Of a DNA stretch of 64,000 nt, positions 47,257 to 58,459 are shown piece by piece (position 1 is the first letter of the stretch; each line of letters begins with the position of its first letter). Made by a program: the position numbers and the translations under genes. The notes under the pieces were generated by a model. The model made no database searches, had not been told where the DNA came from, and worked only from the letters and a program-made list of their open reading frames with translations. This DNA comes from Larix kaempferi (lineage: Eukaryota; Streptophyta; Pinopsida; Pinales; Pinaceae). The stretch spans positions 18,596,001-18,660,000 of the forward strand of contig BSBM01000047.1 in NCBI GenBank assembly GCA_027924585.1, given 5' to 3'.

Positions 47257-47384
47257 TACCTGAAAATTAGATATCGAATGTTCTGTACAAAAACAATTTA
47301 AAACAAAAATCAGTAACTATGTGTTTTTTTTTTTTGTCAAAATGCGTGAGTTGAGCCACTTTCAAGCTTAGTGTTTGAACTTGC

Positions 47385-47396
47385 GCTCTGATACCA
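47385..47396 (-). other. Primer-binding site of element 2
   Basis: The minus strand reads TGGTATCAGAGC, a perfect 12-base match to the complement of the initiator Met tRNA 3' end, two bases from the LTR end. Confidence 0.85.
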
Positions 47397-47398
47397 CA

Positions 47399-48659
47399 TG
47401 TAACACCTCCAAAAATCCATAAAAATTTAAAATATTTCTATGTAGTTGAAATGATACAATTTACAATGTGGAAGGTATAGTTATGAGCGATAACTTTTAT
47501 TGTTTAATATGATATGTCTTCTTTGAAATAATACGACGAGGCATATCTATGTGTGACAATTTTGAGATAAATGTGAACCTGCGATACTTACATTTGTTCT
47601 CACTCATAACATGTATATAAGGTATTAGTTAACTGTTTATCTATGCTTGTATGGACGGCACTTATTGTCTACAAATGCATTGTTTATTTAATGCGTCATA
47701 ACCTCGGAATGCATCGTTCTTTGACTGTCATCAATATGATAATTTAATACTTATGATGATGTTTAACGTTTAATTTTTCATATTTCTTAAAGTAAATGAA
47801 TTCCTAGTTATAACTACTATGTTGATACTAAACATGTTTCCCTCTTGTTGAAGGGGTCCTTGATGATGCCCCAAAGCTTACTTAGCTTTCCAAGCTAATG
47901 TTTAATGATGACCTTGACAGGTTACAAGTTTGGTTTACAACAAGGGTTATGTTGGTATTATGGTCAAAGTTTTAAATCAATTATTAGCAAGGTTGAATTA
48001 TTATGTAATTATATGCTTGGTCCATTTCTTAAGATAGGATTGGAGATCCTTATACATTTCCCGATGGTGTTCTAAAATGTGATCCAAACTATATAGAAAA
48101 AAAGGTGGTTAGCCTAGCGACCAGCGTTGGTATTAATCTACGACGAGCAATGCATAATGGATTATAGCATAGTGTTAAAAATCTAAGTAATAGTGGTTGA
48201 AAGGTCATGCATTGAATGAGACCACATGAATGTTGAGTTATGGCCTTCCACATATGGAGAAAACCCTAACACTACGCTGGAGGGTTTGGTATTGGAATTT
48301 GGTGTTTGTTTCAGTGTTATTGTAGAGGTATGAGCCCTCTCGGCCTCCATGGGTGTTGTACTAATAAAGCACCACTTGCAGAGGAAGTTTCAGCAATGAA
48401 TGTACCGGTCATGGTGTCTTTATGGTATCCCAAGCATGCCTAGGAAACCACTGCTCGGCCCTTGGCCTGAGTTCGAAACCTGTGAAGGTAAAAATTTCTT
48501 TTATAATGTTTTACCATTTTAATTCTTGTTTGTGAAGTTTCTTTCCTATGTGTAGGGATTCATCTTTTAACCAAGGATGTATGTGATGGCAGGGAAACAG
48601 TTCTTGTTTACTGCTCTTGAATTGTGCTCCTCGGTGATAGCTCTTGAGGAAAGGAAATA
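47399..48659 (-). mobile_element. 5' LTR of gypsy element 2, proximal part
   Basis: Begins TGTAACACCTCCAAAAATCC and is collinear with the 3' LTR (29325-29505 and 34095-35090) down to GAGGAAAGGAAAT. Beyond 48659 the collinearity breaks. About 2 kb of the expected LTR is absent or inverted. Confidence 0.8.
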
Positions 48660-49092
48660 GGCTCGGTGATCCTAAAGCAAGTAACTTTGGTTGCTTTTAG
48701 GAAATGTTTGGGTGGAACGGTCTTCTTTGGGTGTTTGTCCACCTATACCATTACTATTTTTTTAATTTATCTCAAATAAGCAAAGTATATTACTTTTACA
48801 TAAAAATAAGTTTATTAATCTATGTGTAAGAAGCTTCATGTAGAATTTCACATATTAAAAATCGAAATTCATAATTGTTATAAAACATAGTACTGATTAA
48901 GTTAAATTTAGTTAGTTTTGCATATTTCTAACACTCATTTTTATAAGCTCTCTGTAAACATTGTAAATTAGCTACAAATAACAAATTGGAGTTATTTGTT
49001 GCTTACAAAGTCATCAAATTGGTTGTCATATAAGGAGCCATAACTTGGTTATCTGATAGGAAGCCACCAACGAATATATATCTTAGACCAAT
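48660..49092. other. Inverted LTR piece and unidentified sequence
   Basis: 48660-48755 is the reverse complement of 37165-37256 in the 3' LTR (GGTCCTAAAGCAAGTAACTT and TCTTCTTTGGGTGTTT). Similarity fades within AT-rich DNA after about 48790. From there to 49092 nothing was recognised. Confidence 0.7.
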
Positions 49093-49855
49093 TGTTAGCA
49101 CCAGAATTGTGCTAAATATTAGATGGGACCTGGGCTACCAAGATCAGCAAGGATGAGTTTTATTTCTCGGTCTGCATGACACTGAAGCAGAAAGTAAAGA
49201 GCCGAGCGCAGTCAGTCAGGCCTGAGAAGGGTTTAGCTAACAGGACACGAAGTCTAAAGGATGGTCACCGGAATGGGATTCAAAGAGCTATGTCAGTGGT
49301 AGAAAGGGAACCTTGGGGTTGGTGGAGAGTGAGATGGAATGGGATCGATGGTCCAGATCGCCCATTGCGGGGAAGGTCGCGGGCTCTTTAGTCGCAAGCA
49401 GGAAAGTTTAATCAGTGTGCATGTCTAGGAAAATCAATGGTCGATCACCTGGATCAGCAGCCAAAAGCGAGTTCGCATTTCCCACATGTGCATGAATGAC
49501 CGCATTTCATATTTGCAAAGTCCGACTAAACCCTAGCATATTCCGATGGCTACGATTCAAAAGGGGGGAGATCTATAGCTCATATTGAGTTCGCAGATCT
49601 TACTTGTGCGATGAGCCAATCAACTCCAGATTTGTGAAAGGAGATAGCAACAATTCCACCCAACGGTCTAGATCTAGGTAAGGTGTAAATCAACGGCGCT
49701 CATTTGATGATATGGTGGAAGCGTGAAAGGTCACCTCACTGGCACCAAATGATGACCAGTGAGGCCAGAGCCACCTCAGCGTCGTCACACGCCTCCCCGC
49801 CTATCTGAGAGGCCATGTCAAGCATGCATAGAGTCAAATCGATTGGCAGTCGTCA

Positions 49856-50386
49856 TTGCTGCTCGATTGGGAGATATGTCAGGCCAACAGGGTAGGGGTC
49901 ATCGTACGAAGCTACCGTCATTGTCATGGTCATTATAGGCACGACCCTCATGTCCCAATTTCGTGCAGTGGCATAGGGAAGGTGGCGGACCTGGGCGCTC
50001 AAGCATTTGGTAGTTGCAGTCTGGTTATGGAAAGCAACCAGGGAGCCGGGGTGGTGGTTGTGCCTGAACAGGTATGGTCTGAGATGGAAGAAGAGGATAT
50101 TCCTTCCTTCCCACTTGTTTTCGACCGCGTGGAGGAGATTTCATCCAGCGAATCAGAGGAGCCAGAGGACCATCAGGGGCGCAGAAGGACTCAACGTCGA
50201 TTAGAGAAGAAAGGAGCTTCCAAGGGTGAGCAAGGCACGCACCCAGATATGGAAATCATCAGGGATCTCATCCTTCCCACAGAAGTGCCGACACCTCACA
50301 TTTCAGCAGAGAACACACCAGATGAAGATGTCTGGAAGGTGGAGGATTTCTACGGGCCGAAGGGAGAATTAAAGGATCCAAAATGA
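49856..50386 (+). CDS. 176-codon ORF in the U3 of the solo LTR, unknown
   Basis: An open frame of 531 bases in the GC-richer part of the LTR. The first 60 residues are Cys/His/Arg-rich. The rest is acidic and probably disordered (EEISSSESEEPEDHQ, then a basic RRRTQRRLEKKG patch, and a C-terminus ending YGPKGELKDPK). No domain was recognised. It ends about 290 bases upstream of the TATA box, so it would not be on the LTR transcript. It could be a chance frame, a fragment of an LTR-retrotransposon gag-like gene or captured host sequence. A single copy does not distinguish these. Confidence 0.3.
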   Translation: MLLDWEICQANRVGVIVRSYRHCHGHYRHDPHVPISCSGIGKVADLGAQAFGSCSLVMESNQGAGVVVVPEQVWSEMEEEDIPSFPLVFDRVEEISSSESEEPEDHQGRRRTQRRLEKKGASKGEQGTHPDMEIIRDLILPTEVPTPHISAENTPDEDVWKVEDFYGPKGELKDPK

Positions 50387-50673
50387 AGCAACAAGTTGTT
50401 CGTGTCGTTTTTCTGCTCACCCGGCAAGTCTGTCATTGGCTAGATTTCTATTAATTGTCTATTTGCTCTAATGTTTTAGTTCTGCTAGAAATCCACATAG
50501 CATTTAAAATGGTCGTAGTTTAAGGATCTACAAGAAAACACCTAAAGGAAGTGCTCATGGTTAGTTAGTAGTCGTTTTCACCTTATGCTTCGCTGTCAAA
50601 AGTAGTTAGCTGAGCCCTGTATGTGGCGGTGTTTTTTGTAACATTATTTGATACTCGGTCAAGGGCCGAGAGC

Positions 50674-50680
50674 CTATAAA
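50674..50680 (+). promoter_or_regulatory. TATA box of the solo LTR
   Basis: TATAAAT in GAGAGCCTATAAATGGCAAT, the only good TATA box in the LTR on this strand. It suggests the U3/R boundary lies near 50705. Confidence 0.55.
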
Positions 50681-51394
50681 TGGCAATGTAATAGAATATA
50701 AATGGGTTGGAAAATCATGTGGTCAAGGCCTGGGAGACCCTGGTTTTGTATTTCCGAGGTATCGTCCTTAATAGAATTGTAGTGTTTGTAATGGATGTTC
50801 TGATAGAGATTCATGTGTCACTTTGCTTACAGTCTGTTCATTCTCTTCTCTAATGTGATTGTACTTTCCAGTTATTCATTTCCATTATGTTTTCCCTTTC
50901 ATATCTGAAATTAGTGTATAGTAGTATAGAATTCTTAGCAACAGGCTCTAGCTACTGTTTCAAATTTTCACTCAATAGTTCTACTAAAGTCGATATTGAA
51001 TTCATCCATGTTGGTTGCTCATATCGATGGTCTGTTCTTTCCTTCTTCTTTTATCACCTAAAATTAGCATTTTGACGGGAAGCGAGTGGCTACCTTTCCT
51101 CTGTTCTGGTATCTCAAACTACAACGTTGTTATTTGATTTATATATCGTATCTTGACTCCATTCGCCCACATCTCTCTTATGATTATCCTAGCAAATTAT
51201 AAACTATTTTGCTCCCCTTACAGAAATCTGACCTTCTAAATTTGTTTTGATTGAATATCTTCAATAAGAAGACTGCCAGTTTATTTCCAATTGTTTTTGG
51301 TCTTCTATGCATATTCTTCACGGATGCAAGTTTATTGATTATATTTCAGTCTTTCATAGATTTATAGAGAGATCCCTCTCTGTTTGTGCTGGGT

Positions 51395-51998
51395 TGTTAA
51401 TTTTTTTTTTGAGTATCAATTCAATATACTCTAGGATCTTTACTGAGAGAATAACAGGTACAGCATATCAATCATATCAATCACAACAAGCAATCACAAG
51501 AGACAATAGACACACAGAGTTTCCTTGGGGAAAACCATAAAGATGAAAAACCCCAATAACTTCCTCAGAGATAGATAGAGCAATGATACAAAACCCAAGC
51601 ATAAGAGATAGACTCCTAGCAGTAGCTTCTCCTCCTCCACTAGTGCGCCACTCTCCAATGAGTGTATTGGTGAGAAAGTGAATGATCAAATAGAGTGCCT
51701 CCCGCACTCTATTTATACTTGACTTGACTTTCCTAATAACCTTTACTAAGTCGGCCTCAACTTAACCACATAACATAATGCTGATAGGGCCGACCCCCAA
51801 TAGGTTTGTCTAATAACCCTTTAACCCACATGACTTATACAGGGCCGACCCCATCAAGGTGGTCTAATAACCCATCAAGTATAAGTTATGACACTTCAAT
51901 ATAAATGACAACACTTCCGAATAGAGAAATATCACCATCTCTATAGGAGTACAATATACATATGTGAAATACATTTCGCAGTTACAAATACATCAACA
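51395..51998 (-). repeat. 3' LTR of Copia-2
   Basis: 604 bp, TGTTAATTTTTT to ACATCAACA, followed by CTCCCTCTTAACTAGGAAGG as in Copia-1. TATA box on the minus strand at 51710-51717. It carries two copies of the GGCCGACCCC unit where the 5' LTR has one. Confidence 0.9.
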
Positions 51999-52298
51999 CT
52001 CCCTCTTAACTAGGAAGGTATTTCTCAACATAGATCTGCTAGCACAAGTCTTCTTCTCTAGATCATCGTCACTGGATCATCGTCATCGAATCATCGTCAC
52101 TGGATCATCGTCATCGAATCATCGTCATCGTCACGGCTGCTGCTATCTCAATAAATCTATTATCTACTCATCATAGAAAGTTCTATAGAGCCAATCCTTT
52201 TTCATACTAGATGTAGGCTGACCACCTATAGGTCTTCATCATCACTATCCATACTGTGGAATCCTTGAGACTTATTACGTGCATCAAAAACTCTTGTA

Positions 52299-52825
52299 AG
52301 AGCATCCCAGGACTGATTACAGGCACACAACCCAACATATCGGATCTCCCAGGTCTTATATGTGACCCTCATCACAAACCCTCGAAAGAGCATCCCAGGA
52401 CTTATTACGGGCACACAGCCCAACCTATCAGATCTCCCAGGTCTTACATGTGATGACCACCACAAACCCTCGAAAGAGAATCCTAGGACTTATTACGAGC
52501 ACATAGCCCAACCTATCGGATCTCCCAGGTCTTACATGTGATCTCTACCACAAACCATCGAAAGAGCATCCCATGACTTATTACGGGCACACAGCTCAAC
52601 CTATCGGATCTCCCAGGTCTTACATGTGATCTCTACCACAAACCCTCCAAAGAGCATCCCACGACTTATTACGGCCACACAGCCCAACCTATCGGAACTC
52701 CCAGGTCTTACATGTGGGCACAGGACAAACCCTCGAAAGAGCATCCCAGGACTTATTACGGGCACACAGCCCAATTTATCGGATCTCCTAGGTCTTATAT
52801 ATCCTTCCAAGCACAACCTATCCAT
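52299..52825. repeat. 88-bp minisatellite in the Copia-2 3' region, six copies
   Basis: Units with AGAGCATCCCAGGACTTATT, ACGGGCACACAGCCCAACCT and ATCGGATCTCCCAGGTCTTA start at 52299, 52387, 52475, 52563, 52651 and 52738. The spacing of 88 bases is almost constant. Copia-1 has only short related traces near 17605-17735 (AGGACTGATTATATGCC). Confidence 0.95.
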
Positions 52826-52869
52826 GGCCACAGAGTATCAACTTGATACTCACCATACATCATCCTGAT

Positions 52870-53290
52870 CATCATCATAGCATCATCCTGATGCATATCA
52901 TCTGGAACAACATCCTGAAGCTCATCATCCATGATCATCCTGATCATACAATGCATCCACCTGATGCATACATAGTATCTATCTGATACATATCATCATA
53001 CATGATCTACCTGGTCATACAATGTATCCACCTGATACATAAACAAATACATGATCCACCCGATCATATAATGTAAGTACCTGATACATATCAACATACA
53101 TGATCTACCTGATCATACAATGTATCCAAATGATACATATACAAATACATGATCCAACTGATCATACAAAGCATCCAACATGATGCATACACATATACAT
53201 GATCCAACTAATCATATCCAACATCCAACATGATGCATACACATATACATGACCCAACTGATCATATCCAGCATCCAACATGATGCATAT
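52870..53290. repeat. CATGATCCACCTGATCATA-type repeats in the Copia-2 3' region
   Basis: Alternating TACATGATCCACCTGATCAT and AATGTATCCACCTGATACAT segments repeat with periods of roughly 55-65 bases up to ACATCCAACATGATGCATAC. Many halves are themselves inverted repeats (ATGATC/GATCAT, TGATGCATA). Confidence 0.85.
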
Positions 53291-53389
53291 GTAAAACAGT
53301 AACTAGAGCATCATCCAGTGCTTACATCCACAGCCATGGGAAGGATCCTCCTCTCACCATGCTCGGAATGGCTCCTGCAAATGTGTCCA

Positions 53390-54960
53390 TCATTTCTTCC
53401 TCGAAGTGTCGTCAATCTGAAGAACATCAAGCCTCTCTTTGAAGTACTCAAACTTCGTTCTTTCTAGTGGTTTCGTCAACACATCCGCAACCTACTCATC
53501 CGTCGCAACATACAGTCGCTTCACTACTCCTCTCTGCACCATATCCCTGATATAGTGATATTTGATCTCAATGTGCTTCGACCTGTCGTGGAACACATGA
53601 TTCTTAGATAGCTTCACACAACTCTAGTTATCACAAAAGATACCAGTAGCCTCCAGTGGGAGATCAAATAACTCAGACTGTAGCTTCCGGAGCCATACTA
53701 CCTCACAACTAGCCGAACAAGTTGCAACATACTCTGCTTCAGCTGTACTTAGTGCTACACAGGACTGCTTCCTGCTAAACCAAGAGATCACACATGATCC
53801 CATACTGAAGCAACACCCATAAGTGTTCTTCCTATCTGCAGCACTGCCCGCCCAGTCCGAATCAACATAACCCTGCAGGTTAAACTTTTGATTCGCATCA
53901 TACTTTATCCCATAGTCAATTGTACCCTTCAGGTACCTTAGAATATGCTTTACATCAACCAGGTGAACACCTCTGGGATCCGTCAGGAACTGGCTCAATG
54001 TTTTCACCAGAAAGTAGATATCTGGTCTCGTGTTCATCAGGTACATCAAGGACCCAATCATCTCACGATACACAGTGACATCAACCGGATCAAATGTAGC
54101 ATCACACAGAAGCTTCAAGTTTGATGCCATAGGTGTGGCCATGGCCTTTCACTCCATCATCCCGAACCTCTTCAGGATCTCTACTGCATACTTCCCTTGT
54201 CCAAGGAAGATCCCATCTGTACTCTGCCACAACTCCATGCCTAGAAAATAGTGCATCATCCCCAAGTCCTTCATCTCAAACTCAGGATCAAGCTTCCTCT
54301 TGGTATCGTCAATCAATCTATCCTCACCTATAACAAACAGGTCATCCACATACAGGAGTAGTATCACAGGATTTCCTTCCTCAACCTTGTATTAAAGGTT
54401 GGAATCTACTTTACTCTTAGTAAAGCCCAAACTGGATAGAAAGTTTTCTATCCTACCATACCAAGTCCTAGGAGCTTGCTTCAAGACATACAAATCTTTC
54501 TTCAGTTTTAACACATGAGTCCCTCTGTCGTGTGTCTCAAAACCGAGTGGTTGCTCCACATACACTTCCTCTTCGACTACACCATTCAAGAAAGTTGTCT
54601 TGACATCCATCTGGTGTATCTTCCATTTCATCAGTGCAACCAAAGAAAGTACTGATCTAATGGAAGTGTACCTGGATATAGGTGCAAAAGTCTCTTCATA
54701 ATCTATTCCCTCTTTCTGGGAGAAGCCATGAGCTACAAACCTCGCCTTATATTTCTCTATGCTACCATCTACAACATGCTTGATCTTATAGATCCACTTG
54801 GAAGTCACAACAGAATTCCCTTTAGGTCTTGGGACCACATCCCAAACATCATTCTTCATGATCAACTGGTACTCCTCGATCATGGCATTCTTCCATTACT
54901 TCATCCCGAATCCTGCGAACTTCAGATTCTTCAATTTCTTGAATAGATAGCTTTGTTACT
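53390..54960 (-). pseudogene. Copia reverse transcriptase and RNase H (Copia-2)
   Basis: From about 54960 the minus strand reads the start of the copia RT ([77 protein letters not shown]). A break at about 54390 leads to the catalytic box ILLLYVDDLFVIGE and MKDLGMMHYFLGME. The next frame has IGSLMYLMNTRPDIYFLV, SDWAGSAADRKNTYGCCF and RNase H (LSTAEAEYVATCSASCEVVW), then a stop near 53624, with homology continuing to a TGA at 53390. The RT motifs are complete, but stops and shifts divide the protein. No integrase precedes it. Confidence 0.9.
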
Positions 54961-56329
54961 GGAACAAATGTTGTAGTCCTTTTGTAGGTGATGGTATGCG
55001 ATCTTTCATACAAAACAAGTTAAATTGCATGATTATAAACATCTCATAGTTTTCAAAACAAATTCTTTCATATAATGAAATATGTCACACAGTCATGCAA
55101 TTATCTTATCCAATGCTTCAATACAACATTTATCCATATCCGTAACTTTCTAGATACCTTCCAATCTCTACTAGAACATTGTTAAGAGTGTGCACAACTC
55201 CCAATATGTTAGCAAAGAGGTTTCATTCTAGATAAGTAGCAATGGAATGTTGTACAGTGCCATAGGCCACTTACCCATCACATGCATATTAGTAGTATAC
55301 TGTTCATTAATGCAATTATTCTAATATGCAAAATACACAACCTAAGTCTAGGAACATAGGCACATACATCATTGAACAATATTATTTAAACAATGATAAT
55401 TCAAATACTTATCTTTGTTTGTTTGTTGGGTGGACTCCCTCTCAATCTTTGCTTCCTTACAAGAACTACTAGAGTGTGCTCCCTCTTGATCTTTGCTTCC
55501 TAGATTACATGTCCTTGAACTTATATTTATCGAGGACCATTATGCATGCTTAAGTGTGCACTAGTGTGATGATTTTTCCATCCTCAATATTTCATACATA
55601 ATAATACATTCATTAGTATAAAACAAAATAATTTTAAACATGTATAGTCATGATCATTTCAAACACAAATAATAAGCATTCGTATTCAAGGTTTAAGAGA
55701 AGACTTCTCTTACTCATGCATATTCATATTTTACCATAGAACTCTTCTGGTTAGTCATATCATCAATCAAGGTAAGAGACATAATATGCATAAACCCTTG
55801 ATTACTTAAATTTCTAACTTCATGAATAATCATATACAAAAGTATAAGATCCTAACATAGGGTAGGCTTCTAACTTGATATAAGAAAAAACATACTTGGT
55901 CATTCTATTTTCTAGTTATGTCTAGCAATGTTTTCTCATTCTCTTCAATGACCTGCATAACTCATAAGTTAACCATTGTAGAACCAAAATATACATACCT
56001 CTATGTGATCCATGACTATGGATGAGTCTTTGTCTTCATGTCACCATGGTCTTGATCTAGAACTTGATTTTGTACCTTCATGCTAGCAGATAACATTATC
56101 CTCATACAACACCACAATGCATTAGTACAATCATAATACAATCATAAGTGTCATAACCCTAATCAATGAATGTCTTCCATCATGCATTCACACTTTTACT
56201 AGGGTGATAAGACAAGTCTAAAATTAATCAAGATTGTTACTAAACTCAATAACATGAAGACAATCATATTGTAAACTTAATCATGAATAGATTTCAAAAC
56301 ATTCCTGTAAGTCATACATGTCAGATTGC
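54961..56329 (-). other. Non-coding spacer replacing protease and integrase in Copia-2
   Basis: About 1.4 kb of AT-rich DNA between gag and RT with no ORF of note on the minus strand. It is homologous to the spacer of Copia-1, including AAATGTTGTAGTCCTT, TCTAGATAAGTAGCA and the CTCATACAACACCACA-type block. Confidence 0.8.
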
Positions 56330-57011
56330 TTGTAGTAGTTGTTGTTGTTGTTCCTTTTTTTCTTAGGACAATCTGAGGAAAAGTGTCCTCTTCTTGGTAT
56401 GTGTTATGGGAGCTTGATCTTCATTCCGCATCTTCTCTTCTCGAGCTACAATCCAAGCTTCTTCCTGTGAGCATTCTTCCCACAGCTTACTGAAAGAGAT
56501 AAGTTTCTTCCTAGCACAAATTCCTTGGATGAAGGAATCCCATGACCTAGGAAGGCCATTAAGAGTGGTCATTACCACTTCTCCATTTTCTATATCTTCT
56601 CCCACAGCTTCAAGTTGTTCTTTTATCTTGGAGACCCTTGAGAAATAATACTGCATGGTCTCCACATTGTAGATCTTGATGTTCTTCAATTGATTCCTCA
56701 AGGTCATCTTTCTGATTTATGTTCTTCCCTTCAAATAGCTTGGTCAAGGAATCAAACATCTCCTTAGGTGTCTTCAGAGATGACACATGTGGTATGAGAT
56801 GGTCTTTGATAGAATCAGCAATGATCCTCTTAGCCTTGACCAAGTTCCTCTTGTGTAAGGCCTTAGTCTCTTCTCCCTCTGGGACAGGAACCCCTTCACT
56901 TATGTAGGTGTTCAACTCACTCTCTTCTAGAATAAACCTAATCCTATACTTCCATGTTCGGAAGTTATCAGCCCCTTCAAGCTTATCCTCAAGCTTGGTG
57001 TGGTGGGACAT
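56330..57011 (-). pseudogene. Copia gag (Copia-2)
   Basis: From an ATG at 57011 the frame reads a copia gag of the UBN2 type: KLEDKLEGADNFRTWKYRI, LVKAKRIIADSIKDHLIPHV and TPKEMFDSLTKLFEGKNIN. A frameshift near 56700 leads to RNQLKNIKIYNVETMQYYFS, VVMTTLNGLPRSWDSFIQGI and LWEECSQEEAWIVAREEKMR. After another shift only the second half of the CCHC knuckle is legible (GHFSSDCPKKK). The Cys pair is missing. The protein forms the particle that encloses element RNA. Two frameshifts inactivate this copy. Downstream coding stops at the non-coding spacer. Confidence 0.9.
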
Positions 57012-57742
57012 ATTATAGAGTGCTTCAAATGGAATAGAAAAGATTTAGGTCTTACCACTTGATTTGCAGAAATCTGGATCTCGAGCTCGATTAGGGTTTG
57101 TCAAAGAAACCCTAAAAAATCAAACTTTGAATTTCATACTTCTAAAAGGATAGAAAGATGCGCCTTGATGAGCTGATCAAGCTGGTATACACAGAATTTG
57201 AAAACTCCAAAGTTTCACCCCTCAAATTTGCTTTTCAAACTTCCGGATTCACTCGGGAGGACCCTGAATTAGGGTTTGATTTTCCCAGAGCTTCACCCAT
57301 CCAAAAAGTTTGATCTTGGTCTCTAAACATCAATTTTTCAGAGGCGCTTCCAACCATGGTCTCAGATTTCAGAAATTTCAACTTTTGCAGAAACCCTAAT
57401 TTCTGGCTTCACTCGAGAGGACCCCAAACTAGGGTTTGATTTTCCCAAAGCTTTACCAAACAAAAAAGTTCGATCCAAAGCTCTAAAATTCGATTTTTTC
57501 AAGGAGCATCCAGCCATGGTCTCAGATTTCAGAAATTCCAACTTTTGCGGAAAGCCTAATTTTTAGGGCCAAAACTGAAAATGCTCAGAATTGAATTCTG
57601 TTTCGACAGAAAGATGGACCTTGCTAAGGAGAGTCAATATAGCTGCCTACCTTTCAAGATATGTGGAGAGAAACCCAAAAGACAAGAATCCCTAGCTTTC
57701 GCAACTGCAGAGTGTCTTCTTCTGAGGTTAGCTCTGATACCA
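57012..57742 (-). other. Leader of Copia-2 with primer-binding site and 161-bp repeat
   Basis: The primer-binding site at 57731-57742 reads TGGTATCAGAGC on the minus strand, a perfect match. The leader contains a tandem repeat of about 161 bases: CTTCACTCGAGAGGACCC-type and CAGCCATGGTCTCAGATTTC blocks occur around 57245/57406 and 57350/57511. Copia-1 has a related duplication. Confidence 0.8.
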
Positions 57743-58283
57743 TGTTAATTTTTTTTTTAGTATCAATTCAATATAATCTAGGATCTTTACTGAGACAATA
57801 ACATGTACAGCATATCAATCACAACAAGCAATTACAAGAGACAATAGACACATAGAGTTTCCTTGGGGAAAACCATAAAGGTGAAAAACCCCAATAACTT
57901 CCTCAGAGATAGATAGAGCAATGATACAAAACACAAGCATAAGAGATAGACTCCTAGCAACAGCTTCTCCTCCTCCACTAGTGCGCAACTCTCCAATGAG
58001 TGTATTGGTGAGAAAGTGAATGATCAAATAGAGTGACTCCCGCACTCTATTTATACTTGACTTGACTTGCCTAATAACCTTTACTAGGTCGGCCTCAACT
58101 TAACCACATAACATAATGCTGACAAGGCCGACCCCCAATAGGGTGGTCTAATAACCCATCAAGTATAAGTTACGACACTTACAATATAAATGACGACACT
58201 TCCGAATAGAGAAATAATACCATCTCTATAGGAGTACAATATACATATGTGAAATACATTATGTAGTTACAAATACATCAACA
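57743..58283 (-). repeat. 5' LTR of Copia-2
   Basis: 541 bp, otherwise closely matching the left LTR but with a single GGCCGACCCC unit. TATA box on the minus strand at 58048-58055 (AGTATAAATAGAG). Confidence 0.9.
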
Positions 58284-58459
58284 TGGGTCAGTAGGACGAG
58301 CTGAAGTGGTTAGTGGTTACCCCTTGATGGCTCTCTCCCATAGCCTTGGGGGTCATTTTGGGTGCTAACACCAATCTATGATGACATCTGCAAATTAATT
58401 ATACTTTTCGAAGAATGTCAAAGAATATATATCTTAGGCCAATCAATGATGACGTCTAG

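Larger units (their letters stand above)
29325..48659 (-). mobile_element. Gypsy element 2 (chromovirus type) with nested solo LTRs
   Basis: Minus-strand Ty3/gypsy element with 3' LTR (29325-37857), polypurine tract, chromodomain-bearing integrase, RNase H, RT, protease, gag, primer-binding site and 5' LTR (from 47399). Two solo LTRs were inserted later, one in the 3' LTR and one in integrase. The right end of the 5' LTR is rearranged at 48660, so the true right border and target duplication cannot be seen. The five bases before 29325 are ACTAC. Its genes have fewer breaks than those of element 1, but it is not intact. Confidence 0.85.
51395..58283 (-). mobile_element. Copia-2, LTR retrotransposon without protease and integrase
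   Basis: Bounded by LTRs 51395-51998 and 57743-58283 and flanked by TGGGT (51390-51394 and 58284-58288). Minus orientation: the primer-binding site is beside the right LTR and the polypurine tract beside the left. Order on the minus strand: 5' LTR, leader, gag, 1.4-kb non-coding spacer, RT-RNase H, long minisatellite region, 3' LTR. Same family as Copia-1, with RT better preserved. It inserted into the solo LTR and is the youngest layer of this nest. Confidence 0.9.
49093..58370 (+). mobile_element. Solo LTR of a third LTR family, split by Copia-2
   Basis: Ends are TGTTAGCACC and GGTGCTAACA, a perfect 10-bp inverted pair, flanked by CCAAT (49088-49092 and 58371-58375). Removing Copia-2 and its extra TGGGT leaves 2384 bp without primer-binding site, polypurine tract or pol, as expected of a solo LTR. 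A TATA box at 50674 (CCTATAAATGG) gives plus orientation. The U3 part is GC-richer than its surroundings and holds a 176-codon ORF. Confidence 0.8.

Noticed and set aside
52299-53290. Regular arrays that could be mistaken for CRISPR
   Set aside because: Whole 88-bp units are repeated without variable spacers, in a plant retrotransposon 3' region.
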